Assembly (NCBI GenBank): GCA_964634885.1
Contig: CAZWLN010000064.1
Location: 1-24,842 of the forward strand
From: DAINRZ01 sp964634885
GTDB lineage: Bacteria > Bacteroidota > Ignavibacteria > Kapaibacteriales > UBA2268
Direction: 5' to 3'
Length of the DNA: 24,842 nucleotides
The notes under the pieces were generated by a model. That model did no database searches. It saw only the letters and a program-made list of their open reading frames with translations, and was not told the DNA's origin. The translations under genes and the position numbers were made by a program. Positions 16,118 through 22,536 of the stretch are shown one piece after another. The first letter of the stretch is position 1, and each line of letters begins with the position of its first letter.

Positions 16118-19100
16118 CTATTTTTTTATGAAACTGCCTGAAAAGAGTTGTCCATTGGTGTATTTGACCCTGACGACATAGCAGCCGCGGGAAAGACCCG
16201 ACACATCAATCCTGGCGTTGCCTTCCGCCGGCACGCTTTTCACTTCACGGCCCATCAGGTCATAGATTGAGATATTTCCAGTTGTACTCCACAGGTTCAT
16301 ATTAAGGTAATCTTCGACAGGATTAGGATAGAAAACTAATCCGTTACTGCTGACCGGAGTTTCCTCTTCGACACCGGTCTGCTGCGAGTCGGTCGGCTTC
16401 GGGCAGAACTTCCACGACAGGATGTCATGGTTCTGGTAGGAACTGCCTGTTGCCGAGGTAAAACCTACGTAAGCCCATTCGCCCTCGTAAAGGTCAAGCA
16501 GCTTTGACAGGTCGGGATTGTCGATTGAAAGGACGGGAGCGCCGTACGAATCCTTGTTGTCGCTCAGGTAAACCCTCATGGTACCTGCTTTAACGTTATA
16601 GTCTATCTTCGAGTAATAGACGGCTGCGTTTGAGTTCATCTCGAATATATCAGGGGCAATTGCCAGTTCACCCCCTGATGCGTGATTGGACGAATTGGCT
16701 TCTTTACCCATCGACATTACGGCAATGTGGTTTCCGTTGGGGTCGTTCAGCGATTCGATCTGCTTTTCATCGTTGTCGAACAGGTCGTATTCCACAGCCA
16801 GGCTGTTGGGTATGGGGTCATAGCCAAGGCGCCCGCCGGGTAAACCGAATGCTTTCGTGTCTTTGTTCTGGATTACAAACGCCAGGCCGTCGGCGCCGGG
16901 GCAACTGCTGTCAGACATTACGCCGTTCACTCCTTCGCTCATCCTGAATGAGAACTCAGTAGTGAAGCCGTTCCTGACGGGCATCTGGTACTTGTACCAG
17001 GCAGCGCCCAGCCTGTTAACTTCAGATTCGGTAAGCCTGATGATTGAATTGTTCCTGCGAGCCTTACCTGCGTAGCTAATGTTAGCATCGTCAGTGAAAT
17101 CCGTGTACTCAAAACCTGTCTCGTCGCAGCTGTCCGGATTGGGACTGAATATCAGAACAAAACCGTCAGAAGCGCTACTGTTATAAATACTTTTCTGGTA
17201 AGCATCCTCAGTAACCTTAAGGTCTGAACTGTTTGTCTGGCCTGCAAGTATTATTTCATTAGCTGAGTTAAATATCAGATCCCATGAACATTCGTCCTTA
17301 GACCCGCCGAAAAAGGAAGAATATATATACCTGCCATACTTGTCCAATAAAAGAATGAATGCATCGGAAGCGCCATTCAACGATTTTTGGATTGCATCGT
17401 TCGAAACATATAAATCAGGGCTTGTTGTTTTATCGCTAATAGCAATATTATCATTTTTATCCAAAGCGATTCCATTCCTGCCGGAGCCGGCATATTTCCA
17501 ATGGGTGATATTATCGGAACCGCCGAAAAATGTACACCAAAGTATTTTACAATCTTCATCAATTTTTAGAATATAATGATCACTGTTACCAATCAATTTA
17601 TCCTGTACTGCTCCGTTTGTCACTCCAAAGTCTTTACTGGTAGTACATCCCTTAATGATTATATTGTTCTCCGAATCGGTAACCAGGTCAATGGCTAAGT
17701 CTATTCCTGAGCCGCCAAAGTAAGTGGACCAGATAGGATTAAAATCAGGGTCGTACTTGATTATGAAAGTATCGCTTGTGTCTTTTTTGCTTGTTTGGAT
17801 TGCATTTTTTAATGGAAAATTCTTGCTAAGTGTCGAACCACTGACAATAATATTCCCGTCATTATCAATACCCAATGCATGACATAATTCTTCATCGTCT
17901 CCGCCAAAATTACCAGAATATTCTAATTGATAGTTTTTGTTGAACTTCACTATTACAGCGTCATTGGTATCAACATTTTTTTGTGTATTTGTTCTTGGAA
18001 AATCCGGACTGCTGGACTCCCCGCAAAGGAAGAAGTTACCCTGGTTGTCGGATTTAATTTTATTGAAGCTTTCTTCATATATACCACCAAATAGCGTCAG
18101 ATAGTTCCTGTGTCCATCCTTCGAAAAAACGCCGAAGTTAGCATCGATATTCCCGCCGCCGTAGTATTTCTGGTAAGCATAGTCAGAGGCCGGATAGTCC
18201 GGACTATTGTAAGAATCGCCGCAAATACAGACAGAATTATCTGACGACACATCTAATGAAAGTATGTGATCCAGGCCCTGGCCGCCGATGAGTGTACACC
18301 AGGTCAATTGATGATTCTCGTCGAATTTTGCAATAAAGCTGTCGGTATTGCCTTCGTTCTTTCCCTGATAGCAGCCTGCCGTTGTCGGAAATGATTGACT
18401 CCCGGTACATCCGCCTATGATGAGATTATTATCATTATCGGTGTCGATTTCTTCGATTATATCCCAATCTGAACCACCGAAATAGCTCACCCATGACACT
18501 TTATAATTAAATTCCTGAACTTCTTCCCTATCCCTGTCAGACGGCACGGTCTCCCCGGCATACTCCACCCGGCAGCAGCCTTCCAGCTTCTTTTCCATTA
18601 CAGCGGCAGTCAGCCTCTTGTACAGTTCAGCCTGCCCGGGCATACCGTCTTCACCGTCCAGGATAATCACAAGTTTACCGCCCCTGATAGTAAATTCAAT
18701 TCCCAACCCTGGATAGTCAACCGTTCTGTAAGCCGGAACGTTGACGATACCGTCCTTGCATTGAGGCAGGTAGTAATTGAAATAGCAAGACTCCTTACCG
18801 GGGAATTCATGACTGGAACCGGCCAGTCCCGGAACAGGCAGGTCCGTGCGGCTGACAAGTACTTTCCTGTTCATTTCCTCTTTGGATCTGTCAACCTGAT
18901 TCTTTCCGGCTATATATTTGTCCAGTCTGCTCTCTTCTCTTTCCACTTTTACAAAACTCAGGCCTTCACCGGTAACATAAACCGTGTACCCCTTGATGGT
19001 GCCGTAACAAAGGATGTCTTTCCTGAGATTATTGTTATTGTCAACAACTTGCCCGCTGTTCCCGATGAAGAAATCTCCAAAGGAATAGGCGGGCAAAGTT

Positions 19101-19150
19101 ATGACAAACATCATTAGTGCGACAGCGTATGTTTGTAATGAAGTCTTCAT
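16118..19150 (-). CDS. SBBP beta-propeller / L-type lectin / T9SS-sorted surface protein (copy 5)
   Basis: Predicted secreted protein of 1,010 residues. Signal peptide 1-23 (ends AYS), N-terminal domain starting 'FFIGNSGQVVDN', seven SBBP blades about 217-660, all with a G-G pair, lectin domain 671-912, sorting domain from about 940 ('FYPNPVEDY'). An in-frame GTG at 19198 would add 16 residues, but ATG at 19150 (MKTSLQ) matches the start of copies 1 and 2, and the GTG lies only about 9 bases past the predicted transcription start. In the N-terminal domain the stretch usually reading 'PELAEGVGMQLSVR' is shortened to 'PGLGIEFTIR'. From 16360 to 16723 the lectin-linker DNA is identical to copy 7. 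Metal-site strand is 'AVEYDLFDN'. Confidence 0.95.
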   Translation of the reverse strand: MKTSLQTYAVALMMFVITLPAYSFGDFFIGNSGQVVDNNNNLRKDILCYGTIKGYTVYVTGEGLSFVKVEREESRLDKYIAGKNQVDRSKEEMNRKVLVSRTDLPVPGLAGSSHEFPGKESCYFNYYLPQCKDGIVNVPAYRTVDYPGLGIEFTIRGGKLVIILDGEDGMPGQAELYKRLTAAVMEKKLEGCCRVEYAGETVPSDRDREEVQEFNYKVSWVSYFGGSDWDIIEEIDTDNDNNLIIGGCTGSQSFPTTAGCYQGKNEGNTDSFIAKFDENHQLTWCTLIGGQGLDHILSLDVSSDNSVCICGDSYNSPDYPASDYAYQKYYGGGNIDANFGVFSKDGHRNYLTLFGGIYEESFNKIKSDNQGNFFLCGESSSPDFPRTNTQKNVDTNDAVIVKFNKNYQLEYSGNFGGDDEELCHALGIDNDGNIIVSGSTLSKNFPLKNAIQTSKKDTSDTFIIKYDPDFNPIWSTYFGGSGIDLAIDLVTDSENNIIIKGCTTSKDFGVTNGAVQDKLIGNSDHYILKIDEDCKILWCTFFGGSDNITHWKYAGSGRNGIALDKNDNIAISDKTTSPDLYVSNDAIQKSLNGASDAFILLLDKYGRYIYSSFFGGSKDECSWDLIFNSANEIILAGQTNSSDLKVTEDAYQKSIYNSSASDGFVLIFSPNPDSCDETGFEYTDFTDDANISYAGKARRNNSIIRLTESEVNRLGAAWYKYQMPVRNGFTTEFSFRMSEGVNGVMSDSSCPGADGLAFVIQNKDTKAFGLPGGRLGYDPIPNSLAVEYDLFDNDEKQIESLNDPNGNHIAVMSMGKEANSSNHASGGELAIAPDIFEMNSNAAVYYSKIDYNVKAGTMRVYLSDNKDSYGAPVLSIDNPDLSKLLDLYEGEWAYVGFTSATGSSYQNHDILSWKFCPKPTDSQQTGVEEETPVSSNGLVFYPNPVEDYLNMNLWSTTGNISIYDLMGREVKSVPAEGNARIDVSGLSRGCYVVRVKYTNGQLFSGSFIKK
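16360..16723 (-). repeat. 364-bp perfect repeat shared with 22779-23142
   Basis: Direct comparison base by base shows no difference over 364 bp at a constant offset of 6,419 bp, wobble positions included. It encodes the second half of the lectin domain through the 'FCPKPTDS' linker of copy 5. Matches continue with scattered differences rightward and stop abruptly leftward, where the sorting domains differ. This is the signature expected of a recent gene-conversion tract. Confidence 0.95.
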
Positions 19151-19206
19151 TATTTTTGGCTCATATATCTGAAACAAGTATATATTTCCTGAAAACACTT
19201 TCTCTA

Positions 19207-19246
19207 ATACTTACAAAGATACATAACAAAATGGGACTTCATCAAC
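19207..19246 (-). promoter_or_regulatory. Bacteroidetes-type promoter for copy 5
   Basis: On the minus strand TATCTTTG (19214-19221) is a perfect match to the Bacteroidetes -7 consensus TAnnTTTG. A GTTG (19243-19246), 3 of 4 to the -33 TTTG, sits 21 bp upstream, within the known spacing. The predicted start near 19207 leaves a leader of about 57 bases before ATG 19150. It implies that copy 5 can be transcribed without readthrough from copy 6. Confidence 0.55.
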
Positions 19247-19255
19247 ATCGTCCGG

Positions 19256-22200
19256 CTATCTTTTAATTATATTTTCTGAAGATATTTCCCCATTGTCGAA
19301 TATAATCCTTACGAAGTACTGGCCGCGGGGCAGATCGGAGATATTGACTGCTGTGTTGCCTTCTGCCCGCACATCCTTCATGACTTCACCCATCAGATTA
19401 TATATTTGAACCCTGCCCTTGTTATCACCCATGATGGAATTGAAGAACTCGTCAACAAACCGGTTCGTCATTTCGGATTCTTTTCTGGTAACCACTTCGC
19501 CGTCGTCAAAGGGTTTCTTTCGATTGTCGGTAGGACGGGGACAAAAACTCCAGGCAAGAATATCATGATTCTCATAGACAACACCGGTCGCAGCAGTGAA
19601 GCCTGCATAGGCCCATTCGTCGTCAGTGAGTTTGAGCATCTCTTTGAGATTAAGATGGTCAATCACCAGCACGGGCTTGCCGTAGCTTCCTTCGACATTG
19701 GACAGGAAAATACGCAGGGACTGCTCCTCGATATTGTAATCGATCTTTGAATAGTAGATGGTACCGTCAGTATTGATAGTCATAATGTTTTTAGCAATTC
19801 CGAGTTCTCCGCCTGCAAGGTGATCTGATGAATTGGGTTCTTCGCCCATTGTCATTACTGCGATATGGTTAGCGTTCGGATCGTACAGGTCAACCGGCTG
19901 TCTCTCGTCGTTACGGAAGAGGTCGAATTCGACGGCAATACTGTTTGGAATCGGGTCATAGCCTATTTTACCGCTATTTCCGCCGACAATTTTATTGCTG
20001 TTGTTCTGAATGACAAAAGCAAATCCGTCTGCTCCATCATAAAAGCACAGACCGCCTTTTTCAATCAGTCTTCCGGAGATTTTGAAAGCGAACTCCGTAG
20101 TGAACCCCTTGGCAACAGGCATTCTGTTCTTATACCAGGCAGCGCCGACCCTTAACGCCGAGGAAGGTGTCAGCCTGATGGATTTATAGAAGCGGCTCGC
20201 TTTACCGACATAGCTGATGTTTTCATCATTGACGAAATCCGGGTACTCGAAGGCTGTTTCGTCGCAGCTGTCTTCGTCGGCTGGCTTTTCGACATGTCCC
20301 ATTTCCATTATGAATGCGTCCCACCCTCCGCGATTGTATTTCTGGAAAGCGTTGGCGGTAGTGTAGAAGTCCTTACTGTCGGTCCATCCTACCATGAGCA
20401 GTTCATTTGATGCATTGAAAGCAAGGTCACTGCCGTTTTCGTTGTCAGAGCTGCCTCCGATGTATGATGAATACAGGTATTTCCCATTCTCGTCCAGCAG
20501 CAGCAATGAAGCGTCCTGGTGTCCTTTTCGGGTTTTACTGATGGCATCGGGGCAAACATAGAGATTGGGACTCTGTGTGTTGCCGCAAACGGCTATATTG
20601 TTGTCTTTGTCAACAGCAATTCCACCCCACTGGGTGTCCATAGTATTCCTGCCTTCATCACCTGAACCGCCGTAGAATGTACTCCACAACAACCTGCCGT
20701 CATTGGCAAGCTTAAGGACAAATTCGTCATAGGCTCCTGCGTTGTATGGCTGGAACGATTTGGTTTTGACCATAGTGTCGAAATGATTGCTTTGGGAATA
20801 GCCCCTTACAACAATATTGTTCTTGCTGTCCACAACGAGTTTACTGGCATAATCATTGCTATTGCCCCCGTAGTATGTGGACCACAGCATTTTGAAGTTC
20901 TTGTCGAATTTAGCGACAAAACCGTCATAGAGGCCGCTTTTCAATCGTTGGACAGGGTACCTGACAGGATAGTCATTGCTGTAAGTCGAGCCGGAGATGA
21001 TGACATTACCGTATTTGTCCACGCCGATTCCTTCGCCGAATTCGTCCCAGGTGCCACCCCAGCAGGTTGAATAAACCCTCCTGAAGCAATTGTCGAACTT
21101 GACGATGGTAGCGTCGTACATACCATGATTGGCCTTAGATGAGTCCCGGCTTCCGATCTTGATTATTATATCCCTGACGTTATAAACCGTATCTCTGTGG
21201 TTATGTACCGAGTCGCGGACTATGATGATGGTGTCCACAACATGTATTACCGAATCCCTGAGGGTCGAGGCGCTGATTGGGAAATTGCCGCTCCTGGTCC
21301 TGCCGGTAAGGTAAGCATTATTACTGGCATCGAGATCGAGTACGTTAAAAGATTCGTATCCCGAACCACCATAGAGTGTAAGATAATTCCTGTACCCGTA
21401 CTTTGAGAATTTACCGAAGCAGCCGTCGCTGGTACCGCCGCCGTAATATTTTTGGAAAGCATCGTTGCTTGTCGGGTAGTCCCTGTTCCGGCATTCGCCA
21501 CAGAACCAGATACCGTTGTCCGAACCGGTATGAACATCGAATATTGCATCGAAATCCGAACTTCCTATGTATGTACACCACAGCAATTCATGTTTTTTAT
21601 TGAATTTCATCAGGAAATTGTCGAGGTTACCCTTGTAATTCTTCTGGAAAGAGCCCGCTGTCGTCGGAAAGTCAAGGCTCCTCGTAGCGCCTCCGACAAT
21701 AATGTTTTCCTCGCTATCGACTACTACCGATATGGCTTCGTCAGAGGATGATCCACCGATGAAGCTGGACCAGGCAATATTATCATTGAAAGCCTGAACC
21801 ACGTCTTTCTTGTTCTTAAGGCTGTTTTCCGAGCTGTTACCGGCGTATTGGACTTCGAAGCAATCCTCAAGCCCATTCTTACTGACAGAGCCGATAATCT
21901 CGTCGTAAAGCTGTTTCACCTGGGCTGTAACCGAGGCGGAGACAATGGAAATGACCATCTTACTGCTGTTGATTGTCATTTGCAGACTGACTCCCTCAAA
22001 AATCTCAGGATACTCAATCGAACGGTAGGAAGCAGCGTCGATGATGCCGTCATTGCACTGAGGCAGATAGTAGTTATAATACCAACTGCTCTTATTCTGT
22101 AACAGGTGCTGTTTGTTGCCTATGGCAGGAATGCCGATGTCGCTCCTTGTAATTATAGAAACTCTGTTATCATAGTCCGTTGGCAGCATTGTCAATGTAT

Positions 22201-22426
22201 AACCGGCATCAATCGTCGAGACGCGAACCAAACTTACCCCTTCATTAGTAACATAGACCGTTCCACCGGGAATTGTACCGTAGCATATAATATCATTCCT
22301 TGCCATGCCGTTAAAATCGGCGATTTGGCCTTTGTTTTCGACAAAGACATTATCGATTGCCCTTGCAGGCAGAGCCAACGCCATGGGAAGTATGATAAAA
22401 GCGAAGAAATGCAGGAATATTCTCAT
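19256..22426 (-). CDS. SBBP beta-propeller / L-type lectin protein with degenerate T9SS sorting domain (copy 6)
   Basis: Predicted secreted protein of 1,056 residues, the most divergent and longest full copy. Signal peptide 1-23 (ends ARA), N-terminal domain starting 'VFVENKGQIADF', seven SBBP blades about 217-705, lectin domain 719-957 with 'GADGFAFVIQN', 'AVEFDLFRN' and 'DPNANH'. Between blades three and four an insertion of about 45 residues (388-434) carries repeated (V/R)DT/RDS units such as 'IIIVRDSVHNHRDTVYN'. The linker reads 'FCPRPTDN'. The usual YPNP motif is missing: the region holds 'NRFVDEFFNSIMGDNKG' instead, while the second half of the sorting domain ('VQIYNLMGEV' to the terminal 'IIKR') is kept. 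The frame is open throughout, so this is not a frameshift. Export by T9SS is therefore plausible but less certain than for the others. Confidence 0.94.
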   Translation of the reverse strand: MRIFLHFFAFIILPMALALPARAIDNVFVENKGQIADFNGMARNDIICYGTIPGGTVYVTNEGVSLVRVSTIDAGYTLTMLPTDYDNRVSIITRSDIGIPAIGNKQHLLQNKSSWYYNYYLPQCNDGIIDAASYRSIEYPEIFEGVSLQMTINSSKMVISIVSASVTAQVKQLYDEIIGSVSKNGLEDCFEVQYAGNSSENSLKNKKDVVQAFNDNIAWSSFIGGSSSDEAISVVVDSEENIIVGGATRSLDFPTTAGSFQKNYKGNLDNFLMKFNKKHELLWCTYIGSSDFDAIFDVHTGSDNGIWFCGECRNRDYPTSNDAFQKYYGGGTSDGCFGKFSKYGYRNYLTLYGGSGYESFNVLDLDASNNAYLTGRTRSGNFPISASTLRDSVIHVVDTIIIVRDSVHNHRDTVYNVRDIIIKIGSRDSSKANHGMYDATIVKFDNCFRRVYSTCWGGTWDEFGEGIGVDKYGNVIISGSTYSNDYPVRYPVQRLKSGLYDGFVAKFDKNFKMLWSTYYGGNSNDYASKLVVDSKNNIVVRGYSQSNHFDTMVKTKSFQPYNAGAYDEFVLKLANDGRLLWSTFYGGSGDEGRNTMDTQWGGIAVDKDNNIAVCGNTQSPNLYVCPDAISKTRKGHQDASLLLLDENGKYLYSSYIGGSSDNENGSDLAFNASNELLMVGWTDSKDFYTTANAFQKYNRGGWDAFIMEMGHVEKPADEDSCDETAFEYPDFVNDENISYVGKASRFYKSIRLTPSSALRVGAAWYKNRMPVAKGFTTEFAFKISGRLIEKGGLCFYDGADGFAFVIQNNSNKIVGGNSGKIGYDPIPNSIAVEFDLFRNDERQPVDLYDPNANHIAVMTMGEEPNSSDHLAGGELGIAKNIMTINTDGTIYYSKIDYNIEEQSLRIFLSNVEGSYGKPVLVIDHLNLKEMLKLTDDEWAYAGFTAATGVVYENHDILAWSFCPRPTDNRKKPFDDGEVVTRKESEMTNRFVDEFFNSIMGDNKGRVQIYNLMGEVMKDVRAEGNTAVNISDLPRGQYFVRIIFDNGEISSENIIKR

Positions 22427-22462
22427 GTTCGACCTAAAAATAATTTCACAACGTTAATTATT

Positions 22463-22502
22463 TTAATTTCAAATAAATGATATCCTTATGTATTTCTTCA
22501 AA
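22463..22502 (-). promoter_or_regulatory. Possible Bacteroidetes-type promoter for copy 6
   Basis: On the minus strand TTTG (22499-22502) is followed after 21 bp by TTTATTTG (22470-22477), which matches 5 of 6 fixed positions of TAnnTTTG. The start would be near 22463, leaving a leader of about 36 bases before ATG 22426. The region is A/T-rich, so a chance match is possible. Confidence 0.35.
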
Positions 22503-22536
22503 TAACACATTAACTAAAAAAACGGTTCATACTTTT

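Noticed and set aside
19256..19500. Copy 6 as a pseudogene with a frameshifted tail
   Set aside because: The frame stays open, the second half of the tail aligns normally and the lectin motifs are intact; only the YPNP strand is replaced.
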